The notes: generated by a model not told the origin, from the letters alone. A stretch of DNA of 64,000 bases from JACVRW01 sp963765135 (GCA_963765135.1 CAVXUX010000002.1:992001-1056000); one strand, 5' to 3'; positions 32,309-42,258 are shown, counted from the first letter of the stretch. Translations and numbers: made by a program.

Positions 32309-34384
32309 ATGGCGCACGAATCGCCAAAGCGGATCCGCAACGTGGCCTTGGTTGGCCACCGAGGCAGCGGGAAGACCTCCGTCAACGAGGCGCTCCTGTT
32401 CACAGCCGGCGCGATCAACCGGCTCGGCTCGGTGGCGGATGGCACCACGGTCTCCGACTCGGCCTCCGACGAGAAGGCGCGCGAGATGTCGATCTCCGCG
32501 AGCCTGTCGTCGTTTCGCTGGGACGACCGCAAGATCAACCTGATCGACACCCCTGGCGAACCCAGCTTCGTGGCAGACGCGCTGTGCGCGCTGCGCGTGT
32601 GCGAGGGCGCCGTGTTCGTGATCAACGGCGTGATGGGCGCCGAGGTCACCACCAGCCGCCTCTGGGAACGCGCCTCCGACCTCGGCCTCGCCCGCATCCT
32701 GTTCGTGAACATGCTCGACCGCGAGCGCTCCGACTTCTACCGCGCACTCGACTCGCTCAAGCAGGCGTTCGGGCAGCACGTGGTGGCGACCGAGATCCCG
32801 ATCGGCGCCGAGCACGAGCTGGAGGGCGTGGTCGACCTGATCGACATGAAGGCCTATCGCTACGACGGCGACGGCCGCGACAACTGCACCGAGATCCCGA
32901 TCCCGGACGACCTGGCCGAGCGCGCGCAGGAGATGCGCGAGAAGCTGATGGACGAGGTGGCGGAGGTCTCCGACGACCTGATGGAGCGCTACCTCGAGGG
33001 CGAGGAGATCTCGCACGAGGAGACGGTCACGGCGCTGAAGACGGGCGTGACCGAGGGCCATCTGTTCCCCGTCACCTGCGGCGCCGCCACGCGCAACCTC
33101 GGCATCAACCGGCTGTTGGACGCGTTCGTCGAGGACCTTCCCTCACCGGCCAAGCGGGGGACGATCGAGCTCGACGGCGTGGCGCTGGAGCCGGACGAGT
33201 CACAGGACGCGGTCGCGTTCGTGTTCAAGACGCTCGCCGACCCCTACGCCGGCAGGCTGAACCTGTTCCGCGTCTATCAAGGCGTGCTCAAGCACGACTC
33301 GCACGTGCACAACTGCCGCGCGCAGGTGAAGGAGCGGATCGGCCAGCTGCTGATGCCGCAGGGCAAGGAGTCGGAGCACGCCGACGAGTTCGGCCCCGGC
33401 GACATCGGCGCCGTCGCCAAGCTCAAGGAGACGCACGCCGGTGACGTCCTGGCCGCCAAGGTGGCCGAGATCCCGCTCTCGCTGCCGAGGATGCCGCGAC
33501 CGGTGATGGCCTTCGCGATCGAGGCCAAGGCCAAGGGCGACGAGGAGAAGATGGGCCAGGCGCTGCGCCGCCTCCAGGAAGAGGACCCGACGATCGACTT
33601 CCACCGCGACGAGCAGACCGGCGAGCAGATCCTCGCCGGGATCACGCAGATCCACGTGGAGGTCATCGTCGATCGCATGAAGGAGCGCTTCGGCGCCGAG
33701 GTCGAGCTGCACCAGCCGCACGTGCCCTATCGCGAGGCGATCAAGGGCAACGCCAAGGCCCACGCGCGCTACAAGAAGCAGACCGGCGGCCGCGGCCAGT
33801 TCGCCGACTGCCACATCGAGATCGAGCCGCTCGCCCACGGCGAGGGCTTCGAGTTCGTCAACGCGATCAAGGGCGGCGTGATCCCGGGCGGCTTCATACC
33901 GGCCGTGGAGAAGGGAGTGCGCGACGCGATGCGGGCCGGCATCGTCGCCGGCTTCCCCGTGCAGGACGTGCGCGTGCGGCTGTTCGACGGCCAGCACCAC
34001 TCGGTCGACTCGTCGGAGATGGCGTTCAAGATCGCCGGCTCGATGGCGTTCAAGGACGCGATGGAGAACGCGCAGGCCTGCCTGATGGAGCCGATCATGA
34101 CCGTCACCGTGACCGTGCCGGAGGAGGCCGTCGGGGACGTGATCGGCGACCTCAACTCGCGCCGCGGTCGGCCGCTCGGGATGGAGCCCAAGGGCACCGT
34201 CACCGAGGTCAAGGCCGAGGTGCCGATGGCGGAGATGCTCAGCTACGCGCCCGACCTGCGCGCGATCACCGGCGGGCAGGGCGAGTTCTCGATGGAGCTG
34301 GCCCGCTACGAGGAGATCCCCGCGCACATCGCGCAATCCGTCGTGCAGGAGGCGGTCCGAGAGCAGGAGGCGGTCAAGGCTTGA
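32309..34384 (+). CDS. Elongation factor G-like translational GTPase (FusA paralogue)
   Basis: 691 residues with all five EF-G domains. G1 is VGHRGSGKTSVNEALLF, G3 LIDTPGEPSF, while G4 is NMLDRERSD instead of NKMD. Later parts include GITQIHVEVIVDRMKERFG and YKKQTGGRGQFADCHIEIEP, and GDLNSRRGRPLGMEPKG of domain V. The divergent G domain and the location away from rpsL/rpsG/tuf indicate the EF-G2-like paralogue of actinobacteria, not the main elongation factor. One of few genes with a strong Shine-Dalgarno sequence (AAGGAG, 6 nt before ATG). Confidence 0.9.
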   Translation: MAHESPKRIRNVALVGHRGSGKTSVNEALLFTAGAINRLGSVADGTTVSDSASDEKAREMSISASLSSFRWDDRKINLIDTPGEPSFVADALCALRVCEGAVFVINGVMGAEVTTSRLWERASDLGLARILFVNMLDRERSDFYRALDSLKQAFGQHVVATEIPIGAEHELEGVVDLIDMKAYRYDGDGRDNCTEIPIPDDLAERAQEMREKLMDEVAEVSDDLMERYLEGEEISHEETVTALKTGVTEGHLFPVTCGAATRNLGINRLLDAFVEDLPSPAKRGTIELDGVALEPDESQDAVAFVFKTLADPYAGRLNLFRVYQGVLKHDSHVHNCRAQVKERIGQLLMPQGKESEHADEFGPGDIGAVAKLKETHAGDVLAAKVAEIPLSLPRMPRPVMAFAIEAKAKGDEEKMGQALRRLQEEDPTIDFHRDEQTGEQILAGITQIHVEVIVDRMKERFGAEVELHQPHVPYREAIKGNAKAHARYKKQTGGRGQFADCHIEIEPLAHGEGFEFVNAIKGGVIPGGFIPAVEKGVRDAMRAGIVAGFPVQDVRVRLFDGQHHSVDSSEMAFKIAGSMAFKDAMENAQACLMEPIMTVTVTVPEEAVGDVIGDLNSRRGRPLGMEPKGTVTEVKAEVPMAEMLSYAPDLRAITGGQGEFSMELARYEEIPAHIAQSVVQEAVREQEAVKA

Positions 34385-34396
34385 TCGAAGCCGCCC

Positions 34397-34409
34397 TATC
34401 ATCGAGGCG
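34397..34409 (+). promoter_or_regulatory. TATCAT leaderless promoter element
   Basis: TATCAT (34397-34402), 7 nt, then GTG 34410. Same hexamer as for rnhB. Confidence 0.5.
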
Positions 34410-35156
34410 GTGAAGAAGGAGCTCAGGCCGGTCCACGACGTCGTGACGTGCGACGTCTGCGGCCGCACGATCCTGAAGGGCGAGCGGGCCGAGTCCTACC
34501 TCGCTCCCGGCGGTCACCGGCGCCAGGTCTGTGACCTGTGCTCGCTGCGCGCGCAGCACGAGGGCTGGATCCGCGAGTCGGCCGCCGGCGACATGCCGAC
34601 CCGCCTGCCACGCTCCGAGCCACGCCGCGGGGTGCTGGGGCGCCTGCGCCGGCGCCGCCCGGCGCACGAGGCCGGGCCGCCGCCCGAGCCCGATCCGCGG
34701 CCGGAGTCCGGGGGCGAGCCCTCGGAGCAGGAGGACGCGGCGCCGCCGGTGCGCGACCGGCCAGCGCCGGCGCGTCCGCGAGCGCGCGACCCGCGCCACG
34801 TGCGCGCGATTCCGACCACGGCGCAGGCCAAGGTCGACCGCGCGCTCGACCTGTTCAACGGCTCGACGCACCAGCGCACGATCGCCGGCCTGGCGCGCAC
34901 GCTGGGCAACCCGTTCGTGAGCGCCCAGCCGGACACCGCGCAGGGCAGCCAGGTGTCCGTCGTGGTCGCATGGGAGCTTTCCTGGTACCGCTACCGGGTC
35001 GACCTCGGCGACGAGGCCGATCCGGTGATGATGCTCGACAAGGGTGAGGAGATCGAGCAGATCGACGAGGGTCTGCGCGAATGGAACGCCCGGCTCGACG
35101 CCGATGGGCGCGTGCTGGCGGGCCACTCCGTGAACGATGGAGGTTCCGAGGCGTGA
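34410..35156 (+). CDS. Zinc-ribbon protein with disordered linker
   Basis: 248 residues. N-terminal four-Cys zinc ribbon, CDVCGRTILKGERAESYLAP and CDLCSLRAQHEGWIRE, then a Pro/Arg/Glu-rich disordered linker at about 68-130, and a C-terminal domain (KVDRALDLFNGSTHQRTIAG, LARTLGNPFVSAQ, WELSWYRYRVDLGDEADPV). The C-terminal part resembles a conserved actinobacterial domain of unknown function. Its stop overlaps the next GTG, so it leads an operon of three coupled genes ending in RNase HI. Confidence 0.8.
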   Translation: MKKELRPVHDVVTCDVCGRTILKGERAESYLAPGGHRRQVCDLCSLRAQHEGWIRESAAGDMPTRLPRSEPRRGVLGRLRRRRPAHEAGPPPEPDPRPESGGEPSEQEDAAPPVRDRPAPARPRARDPRHVRAIPTTAQAKVDRALDLFNGSTHQRTIAGLARTLGNPFVSAQPDTAQGSQVSVVVAWELSWYRYRVDLGDEADPVMMLDKGEEIEQIDEGLREWNARLDADGRVLAGHSVNDGGSEA

Positions 35157-35359
35157 TCTATTGCGTGGTGCCGAGACCGCTCGAGGACGAGCTGTTCGAC
35201 CGGCTCAACGACTACTACAAGGACGAGCCGAACGTCGAGGTGATCGTCGACCGGCGGGCGCAGGGCGGCCTTCCGGGCGACCACCCGTCGTTCAAGGAGA
35301 AGCGCCGCCAGCGCGCGAAGGGGAGCTTCCCGGCGATCGAGCCGCCGTCCGTGGCGTGA
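35153..35359 (+). CDS. Small hypothetical protein
   Basis: 68 residues: VIYCVVPRPLEDELFDRLND, YYKDEPNVEVIVDRR, then a basic end EKRRQRAKGSF. Compact alpha/beta N-terminal part with no recognised family name; similar short proteins ending in a basic segment occur upstream of RNase HI in actinobacteria. GTG and stop overlap both neighbours by 4 bases. Confidence 0.7.
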   Translation: MIYCVVPRPLEDELFDRLNDYYKDEPNVEVIVDRRAQGGLPGDHPSFKEKRRQRAKGSFPAIEPPSVA

Positions 35360-35763
35360 AGGTCGTCGTGAACGTCGACGGCGGCGCGCGCGGCAACCCG
35401 GGCCCCGCCGCCGTCGCCGCGGTCGCGACCTCCCCGGACGGCGAGGCGCTGGGCGAGCGCAACGCCTACATCGGCGAGGCGACCAACAACGTCGCCGAGT
35501 ACCGCGCGCTGCTGCTGGGCCTGGAGCTGGCGCGCGACCTGGGCGCCGACGAGGTAGAGGTGGTCAACGACTCCGAGCTGGTGGCGCGCCAGATCGGCGG
35601 CGAGTACAAGGTCAAGCACGCCGGCCTGAAGCCACTCTTCATCGAGGCGATGCGAACGCTGAGGGAGTTCGACGGCTGGTCCGTGAGAGCGGTGCGCCGC
35701 GAGCACAACGAACGAGCCGACGAGCTGGTCAACGCGGCGCTGGACGAGGCGCTCAGCGCCTGA
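35356..35763 (+). CDS. Ribonuclease HI family protein
   Basis: 135 residues. RNase H-fold active-site acids: VNVDGGARGNPGPAAVAAV (Asp), NNVAEYRALLLGLELA (Glu), VEVVNDSELVARQIGGEYK (Asp), and RREHNERADELVNAALDEAL near the end (Asp). The short form lacks the handle region of E. coli RnhA and matches the actinobacterial RNase HI domain often fused to an acid phosphatase; here it is alone. Degrades RNA in hybrids. GTG overlaps the upstream stop. Confidence 0.9.
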   Translation: MKVVVNVDGGARGNPGPAAVAAVATSPDGEALGERNAYIGEATNNVAEYRALLLGLELARDLGADEVEVVNDSELVARQIGGEYKVKHAGLKPLFIEAMRTLREFDGWSVRAVRREHNERADELVNAALDEALSA

Positions 35764-35776
35764 CAAGCTGTCCGGC

Positions 35777-37576
35777 GTGAGGCGCCTCGTCGTACTGGCC
35801 TGCGCTGCGCTGTCGGCGCTGGCGCCCGCCGCCGCGGATGCCGCGATCGTGCCGGGCGCGACCGTGGACGGCCCGAGCGCGGACGTGTCGCGGCGCAGAC
35901 CGTTCAGAGCGACGTGGCGCCGGATGGGACAGCGGCGATCGCGTATCTGAAGGGCGCGACGGCGCACGTGTGGGTGTCGCGGCTGGTGGGCGGGGCGTGG
36001 AGCGCGCCAGAGCAGGTCGAGAGCCTGCCGGGCGCATCGAGCAATCCCCGCGTCGCGGTCGCCAACGGCGGCAAGGTCGTCGTGACCTTCGCGAACGGCG
36101 GGAACTTGCACGGGGTCGTGAAGCCCAGCGCGAGCGCGCCGTTCGGCAGCGCGACCAACATCGGCGCCACCGGCACTTACGGGGAAGTCGATCTGGCGCC
36201 GAACGGCAACGGCTATGTGGCGGTCAAGGCCACGCTTGTGCTGACCGCCGTGCGCATCGAGGGGACGACGTTCACGCCGGTCGTTGGAGCGCTGAACAAC
36301 GACCCGACCAAGGAGGCGGCGCGTCCGACCGCGAGGCCAAGGTCGCCGCCAACGCGGACGCTCGGCCGCTGTGATCGTCTGGGGCGCGGATCCGGGCGGT
36401 CCGGGCAGCGTGTACGTACGGACGATCACGGGGACGACCGTCGGCGGCATCCAGGACGCGAAGCTGGCGTCGCTGGACGGGCCCTGGCCACGAACACCGA
36501 CGTGATCATGCCCGACGTCGCCACGGATGCGACTGGGCGTCAACGCCGTCTTCGGCACAGTTCTTCGGCTACGGCGGCTGAACTTCGGTCGCGCGCTCGC
36601 CCGCTTCAGCTTCCTCCGGGCGGCCCGCTTGGGACGCTCAGGTCGTCGACGGGCTCGCGAGCCCGCCCACCGAGAATGTCGAGTACCCGCGGGTGGACGT
36701 GAACCCGGCGGGGATCGGCCTGACCGCGAACTACCTCGGGACCACCGTCGGCGTCGAGTCGGCAAGGCTGAGCGCCGGGACCTGGACGCGCGGCATCCTC
36801 GTCAACGAGGTGCCCAACACCGGCACCGCGTTCGCCACCCGGCGGTCGCCGCGAGCGGGCAGGGCGTCTGTGTCGTGGGGCCACGACCCCGACGGCGCGG
36901 GCACGCAGGTCAAGCGGATCCTGGCTCGCACGAACCTCGCGGGGGTCATCGGGCAGACCCTGACGCTGTCTGACCGGCATGACCGCGGCGAGCTCCAACA
37001 GGCCCAGCTCACCAGCTCCGCCGGACCGTCTTTCGCGGTCTGGTTACGTAAGGAGAGGCAACCGGTGCGGCGGATCACCGGCGCATCGACGCCGCGGTCG
37101 TCGACCTGCCCGGTCCTGGCGGGGGTGGCGGTGGCCCGTCCGACAGGACCAAGCCCAAACTGAGCAAGCTGAAGCTGTCCGCCAAGCGCTTCCGACTCGG
37201 AAGCAAGCTGCCGTCGGTGGCAGCGGTGCGCACCGGCTTGACGATCCGCTACACGCTCTCGGAGGCAGCGACAGTGACGCTCTCGTTCGAGCGCGTCACG
37301 CGCGGCCGCAAGGTCGGCAAGCGTTGCGTCAAGGCGAAGCGCAGCAACCGGCGGCGCAAGGCGTGCAAGCGGTACGCGGCGGTCAAGCCCGCCCTGTCGT
37401 TCGCCAACCAGGCGGCCGGCCGGCGCAGCATTCGCTTCGAAGGCCGGCTCAACCGGCGCAAGACGCTCAAGCCGGGCATCTACAGGCTGACGCTGCGGGC
37501 CCGCGACCGCGCGGGCAACCGCTCGGCGCCGCTGCGGGCACGGATCACCGTGTTGCCTCGCAAGCGCAAGCGCTGA
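35777..37576 (+). pseudogene. Shattered gene for a secreted repeat protein
   Basis: A signal peptide (RRLVVLACAALSALAPAAAD) starts at GTG 35777. Beta-rich pieces then appear in changing frames: DVAPDGTAAIAYLKGATAHV and VVTFANGGNLHGVVKPS (35914 on), AAVIVWGADPGGPGSVYVRT (about 36365), GIGLTANYLGTTVGVESARL (36693 on), and an intact C-terminal domain from 37217 (IRYTLSEAATVTLSFERVTR to RARITVLPRKRKR). At least five frame changes are needed. The pieces suit a surface protein with a Cys-containing beta-sandwich end. Genuine decay and clustered indel errors are both possible. Confidence 0.7.
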
Positions 37577-37599
37577 GGCGTTCCCGCGCTCGCTCCGGG

Positions 37600-37611
37600 T
37601 ATAGGCCGCAC
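37600..37611 (+). promoter_or_regulatory. TATAGG leaderless promoter element
   Basis: TATAGG (37600-37605) is 6 nt before the ATG of the small Pro-rich gene. No ribosome binding site. Confidence 0.45.
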
Positions 37612-37743
37612 ATGAACGCGACCTATCTCGAGGTTCCGGCTCCGGTGGAGCCCGACCAGCCGAATCCGAACCCGCCCGGCGCTCCGGAGATCCCGGATCC
37701 GCCTGAGCAGCCCGAGCCGGCTGTGCCCGGGGCGCGCGGCTAG
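37612..37743 (+). CDS. 43-residue proline-rich protein
   Basis: MNATYLEVPAPVEPDQPNPN followed by Pro/Glu repeats (PPGAPEIPDPPEQPEPAV) and a short GARG end. No membrane segment or family recognised; almost certainly disordered. Support comes from its own leaderless promoter, GC-rich third positions and a stop interlocked with the transaldolase stop (CTAG 37740-37743). Confidence 0.55.
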   Translation: MNATYLEVPAPVEPDQPNPNPPGAPEIPDPPEQPEPAVPGARG

Positions 37744-38849
37744 CGCGCCGCCGCCGAGAGCTCGCCGGCCTTCTGCTGAAGGGTCTCGAGCAGCGACTCG
37801 TATGCCTTCGAGAACGCCTCGACGCCTTCGTCCACCAGCTGGCGGGACACGATGTCGTCGAAGTCCACGCCGATCTCGCGCAGCTCGTCGATCAGCGCTC
37901 GCGCGCCGTCCACGTCACGGTCCACCGTGCGCTCCGGCGTCGCGTGGTCGCGCGCGGCCTCGATCGTCGCGTCGGGCATCGTGTTGACCGTGTCCGGCCC
38001 GATCAGCTCGTCCACGTAGAGCGTGTCCGGGTAGTCCGGGTTCTTCGTCGACGTCGACGCCCATAGCGGCCGCTGCACGTTCGCCCCGGCCTCGCGCAGC
38101 CGGTCCCAAACCGGGCCGGAGAAGACCTCCTCGAAGACCGCGTACGCGATCCGGGCGTTCGCCACGGCCGCCTTGCCGCGCAGGTCCTCGCGGCCGAGCC
38201 GCTCGAGCTCGGCGTCCACTTTGGTGTCCACGCGCGACACGAAGAAGCTCGCAACCGACGCCGCGCGGTCGACGGGCTCGCCGGCGTCCAGGCGGCGGGT
38301 CAGCCCGCGTACGTACGCGTCAGCGATCTCGCGGTGCCGCTCGACCGCGAACAGGAGGGTCATGTTCACGTTCACGCCACGGGCGGTCAGCTCCTCGAAG
38401 GCCTCGACGCCCTCGCTCGTGCCCGGCAGCTTGATCAGCACGTTGTCGCGGTCGATCAGATCGCGCAGGCGCTGCGCCTCGTCGATCGATCCCTGCGCGT
38501 TGAACGCAAACGACGCGGGCAGCTCGAACGAGACGTATCCGTCCTGGCCCTCGGTCCGGTCGAACGTCGGACGCAGCAGGTCGGCCGCGTCGCGCACGTC
38601 GTCCAGCGCCAAGCGTTCGAAGATCTCCTGCGGGTCGCTCGTCTCCGTCACCACCTCGCGGAAGGCGTCGTCGTAGCGGTCGGAGTTGCCCATCCCCTTC
38701 TCGAAGATCGACGGGTTCGAGGTCACCCCGCTGATGCCGTCCTGCTCGATCAGTTCGCGCATCGTGCCGTCGTCCAGCAGCTGTCGGTTGAGGTTGTCGA
38801 TCCATACGGCCTGTCCGAGCGCCTCGATCCCGCGCAGTTTGTTGGTCAT
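37740..38849 (-). CDS. tal: Transaldolase
   Basis: Transfers dihydroxyacetone units between sugar phosphates in the pentose phosphate pathway. 369 residues, the longer actinobacterial type: AVWIDNLNRQLLDDGTMREL, GVTSNPSIFEKGM, VSFELPASFAFNAQ, NVLIKLPGTSEGVEAFEEL with the Schiff-base Lys, NVNMTLLFAVERHREIADAY, RPLWASTSTKNPDYPDTLYV. ATG 38849 has a good Shine-Dalgarno sequence (AAGGAG). It begins 19 nt after the tkt stop, so the two form an operon. Confidence 0.96.
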   Translation of the reverse strand: MTNKLRGIEALGQAVWIDNLNRQLLDDGTMRELIEQDGISGVTSNPSIFEKGMGNSDRYDDAFREVVTETSDPQEIFERLALDDVRDAADLLRPTFDRTEGQDGYVSFELPASFAFNAQGSIDEAQRLRDLIDRDNVLIKLPGTSEGVEAFEELTARGVNVNMTLLFAVERHREIADAYVRGLTRRLDAGEPVDRAASVASFFVSRVDTKVDAELERLGREDLRGKAAVANARIAYAVFEEVFSGPVWDRLREAGANVQRPLWASTSTKNPDYPDTLYVDELIGPDTVNTMPDATIEAARDHATPERTVDRDVDGARALIDELREIGVDFDDIVSRQLVDEGVEAFSKAYESLLETLQQKAGELSAAAR

Positions 38850-38868
38850 GTCCGTTCTCCTTGCTCGC

Positions 38869-40708
38869 TCAAGCGGTCGCTCGCGCGCCCACCAGGTCTC
38901 GTGCGGCGGTGGCGATCGCGTCGGCGTCGATGCCCGCTTCGTGGACCAGCTCCTCTGGCGACCCGGAGCCCGGCATTGCGCCCACTGCCAGCTTACGCAC
39001 GCGGCAGGTCTCGCCGGACTCCGCCAGGGCGCCAAGCACGGCGTCACCGAGTCCGCCCTCGGGCCAGTGGTCCTCGACGGTGACGATCGCGCCGGTCTCG
39101 GCGGCCGCGTGGGCGATCGTGTCGACGTCCACGGGCTTCACCGAGTAGAGGTCGATCACGCGCGCCTGCACGCCCTCGCCGGCTAGCCGCTCGGCGGCCG
39201 CCGAGCGCCTCGTGCAGCGTCACCCCGGCGCCCACCAGCGTGACGTCGTCCCCGTCGCGCAGCACGTGGCTGCCGCCGATCTCGAACGACTCGTCCGCCG
39301 CGTAGAGCACCGGCAGGGCGCCGCGGTGGGTGCGCAGGTAGGCGATGCCGTCGAGATCGGCCATCAGCTCGACCAGCCGCACGGTCTGGTTGGCGTCGGA
39401 CGGGTAGAGCACCGTGCTCGAGTGCACCGCCCGGAACGCGGCCAGGTCCTCGAGGCCCATCTGCGACGGCCCGTCCTCGCCGATCGAAACGCCGGCGTGC
39501 GAGCCGCAGAGCCGGATGTTCGCCCGGCTCACGGCGGCCATGCGCACGAAGTCGTACGCGCGCGTGAAGAACGCCGCGAACGTGGATCCGAACGGGCGCC
39601 AGTCGCGCCGCTGCATCGCCACGGCGGTGGCGACCAGCTGCTGCTCGGCGATGTACATCTCGAAGTAGCGCTCGGGGTGCGCGTCGCGGAAGATCTCGCT
39701 GTAGGTCGAGTTGGAGACCTCGCCGTCGAGGGCGACCACGTCGCCGCGGGTGTCCCCGAGCCACTTGAGCGCCTCGCCGTAGGCCTTGCGCGTGGCCACC
39801 TCGTCGCCGGTCTCGTAGGCCGGACGCTCGCCGCCGGGCGGCTCGAAGCGGTGCGGGTCGGCGGCGTCGGGCGCGGTCAGGCGGACCTGGAGGTCGCGCT
39901 CGCCGCCCAGCTCGGCGATCGCCTGCTCGGGCTCGTCGAGCGGCTTGCCGTGCTTGCCGGGTTGATCGTCCACGGCGGCGACGCCGGCGCCCTTGCGGGT
40001 GCGGGCCAGCACCACGGTCGGGCGGCCTTCGGTCTCCTCCGCGCGCGCGTATGCCTGCTCGACCGCGGCCACGTCGTGGCCGTCGACCACGATCGCCTCC
40101 CAGCCGAAGCTGCGGGCGCGCTCGGCGTACAGGTCGAGGTCCCAGCCGTGCATGGTCTCGCCGGTCTGACCTAGGCGGTTCACGTCCACCATCGCGATCA
40201 GGTTGTCGAGCTCCCAGAAGGAGGCGTGGTCGAAGGCCTCCCAGATCGAGCCCTCGGCCAGCTCGCTGTCGCCGCACAGGACCCATACGCGGGACGGGAC
40301 GCGATCGAGCCGCTTGGCAGTCAGCGCCAGGCCGGCCGCCACGGGCAACCCCTGGCCGAGCGAACCCGTGGCGACGTCGACCCAGGGCAGCACTGGGGTC
40401 GGGTGCCCCTCGATGCGGCTGCCCAGTTTGCGGAAGGTCAGCAGCTCGTCGTCGTCGATCGCGCCGGCCGCCTTCAGGCAGGCGTAGAAGAGGGGGGAGG
40501 CGTGACCCTTCGAGAAGACCAAGTGGTCGCGCGCCGGATCGTCCGGGCGGTCGGGGTCGAGGCGCAGGTGGCCGTCGAGCAGGACGGACATCAGCTCGGC
40601 CGCCGAGAATGACGAGGTGGGGTGGCCCGAGCCCGCGCTCGCGCTGGCGCGGACGGAGTCGACGCGCAGTTGCTGGGCCAGCTCGTGGCGGAAGTCGTTG
40701 CGATCCAT
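38869..40708 (-). CDS. tkt: Transketolase (frameshifted)
   Basis: Thiamine-diphosphate enzyme moving two-carbon units in the pentose phosphate pathway. About 612 residues with one surplus base removed at 39190-39208. N-terminal TPP domain: SAGSGHPTSSFSAAELMSVL, VFSKGHASPLFYACL, CGDSELAEGSIWEAFDHASF; middle domain: YIAEQQLVATAVAMQRRDW, GSHAGVSIGEDGPSQM; the C-terminal domain lies in the next frame (VQARVIDLYSVKPVDVD). This short arrangement resembles the mammalian/archaeal-like class rather than the 660-residue E. coli form. Upstream of tal. Confidence 0.94.
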
Positions 40709-40798
40709 GTGTGGTTGGTACCCGTGCGGTTGGCGCCCAACCGGGGTCTCGAATCGCGCCCCGCGGGGACCGCCTCCCCATCTGACAATCTGCGCCGG

Positions 40799-42244
40799 GT
40801 GACTCGCCCGCGCACGCGCCGCCAGCTCCTGCAGTCCGCGGGGGCCTCGGCCGGCCTGCTCGCGGGCCTCGACGAGCTCGCCCTGGGGCAGGCGGCGGAC
40901 CGGCCCAACGTCCTCGTGATCATCGTGGACACGCTGCGCGCCGACCACGCGTTCGGCAAGCGCGCCCGCACGCCCAACATCGACGCCCTCGCCCGCGAGG
41001 GGCTCAGCTTCACCCGCTTCTACCCCGAGGCGATGCCCACGGTCCCAGCGCGCCGCTCGATCCTCACCGGCCGGCGCGTGTTCCCGTTTCGCGGCTGGCA
41101 TCCCTACCGCGGCCTGCTGGCCGAGCCGGGCTGGGCGCCGATCGCCGACGTGCGCACCACGTTCACCAGCGCCCTCAAGCGGTCCGGCTACTGGACCGCG
41201 TACGTCACCGACAACACCTCGCTCGGGTTCTCGCCGCCGTGGGGACCCTTCCGCCGCAGCTTCGACCGCTTCGTCCGGCGCGGTGGCCAGATCGGCGGCA
41301 CGGACGCCGGCGTGTCGGACAGCGAGCTGCGCCACTGGCTGCCGCCCCAGATCGAGGACCCGGACACGAGGGACCGCATCCGCCGCTATCTCGCCAACGG
41401 GCGCTACTCCCACGACGAGACCCATTCGTTCGCCGCGCGGGTGTTCCGGGACGGCGCGCGCGTGCTCGACACGGCCATCCGCCGGCGCCCCTTCGCGCTG
41501 GTGGTCGACACGTTCGAGCCGCACGAGCCCTGGACCCCGCCGCGCCACTACATCGACATGTACGGCGATCCGGGCTACCACGGCCCGGAGCCGGCGCGGC
41601 CCTATTACGCCCCGGTCAGCCGCTACCTGCACGGCCACACCGGCGAGGTGCTGCTCGAACGCATGCGCGCGCTGTACGCGGCCGAGGTGACGATGACCGA
41701 CCGCTGGCTGGGCGTGTTCCTCGACCGCTTCCACGAGCTCGGCCTCGAGCGCGACACCGTGATCGTGCTCGTCTCCGATCACGGCTTCTACCTGGGCGAC
41801 TACGGGCTCACCGGCAAGATCGCGACGGTCCTGCACCCGCCGCTGATCAAGACGCCGCTGATCGTGATCGACCCGCGGCGCCGGCACGCGGGGCGCAAGA
41901 CGACCTACCGGGCGTCGACGCACGACGTCGGCCCCACGGTGCTGTCGATGGCCGGCGTGCCCGTACCGCGCGGCATGGACGGGGTCGACCTGTCGCGCTT
42001 CTTCGGCGGCGGTCACCCGCCCGACCGGCCCTACTCGTTCGGCGGATACGGCAACAGCTACTTCATCCGCACCGACCACTGGTCGATGTACGGGCCCAAC
42101 ACCGGCGGCAACTACCACCTGTTCGATCACGACCGCGACCCCGGCGAGGGCCGCGACGTATCGGCCGCGCACCCCGGCAAGGCCGGCCAGCTCTACGGGG
42201 TGGTCAGGCGCCGCGCCGGGCGGCTGCCGACGTTCCCCTACTAG
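40799..42244 (+). CDS. Sulfatase-like (alkaline phosphatase superfamily) protein with Tat-type signal
   Basis: 481 residues. The N-terminus has a twin-Arg motif (RTRRQLLQSAGASAGLLAG), so Tat export is likely. Metal-binding DTLRADHAFG-type motif NVLVIIVDTLRADHAFG, HEPW in FEPHEPWTPPRHY and SDHGFYLGDYG are present. The sulfatase signature C/S-x-P-x-R is T-V-P-A-R (PEAMPTVPARRSILTG): Thr occupies the formylglycine position. It is therefore more likely a phosphatase/phosphotransferase or an inactive relative than a true sulfatase. Followed by a hairpin between it and the convergent deacetylase. Confidence 0.87.
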   Translation: MTRPRTRRQLLQSAGASAGLLAGLDELALGQAADRPNVLVIIVDTLRADHAFGKRARTPNIDALAREGLSFTRFYPEAMPTVPARRSILTGRRVFPFRGWHPYRGLLAEPGWAPIADVRTTFTSALKRSGYWTAYVTDNTSLGFSPPWGPFRRSFDRFVRRGGQIGGTDAGVSDSELRHWLPPQIEDPDTRDRIRRYLANGRYSHDETHSFAARVFRDGARVLDTAIRRRPFALVVDTFEPHEPWTPPRHYIDMYGDPGYHGPEPARPYYAPVSRYLHGHTGEVLLERMRALYAAEVTMTDRWLGVFLDRFHELGLERDTVIVLVSDHGFYLGDYGLTGKIATVLHPPLIKTPLIVIDPRRRHAGRKTTYRASTHDVGPTVLSMAGVPVPRGMDGVDLSRFFGGGHPPDRPYSFGGYGNSYFIRTDHWSMYGPNTGGNYHLFDHDRDPGEGRDVSAAHPGKAGQLYGVVRRRAGRLPTFPY

Positions 42245-42258
42245 GGAGCCGTCCGCGC

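Noticed and set aside
32309..34384. Calling this gene the main elongation factor fusA
   Set aside because: Altered G4 motif, divergent G domain and no ribosomal neighbours point to the EF-G2-like paralogue.
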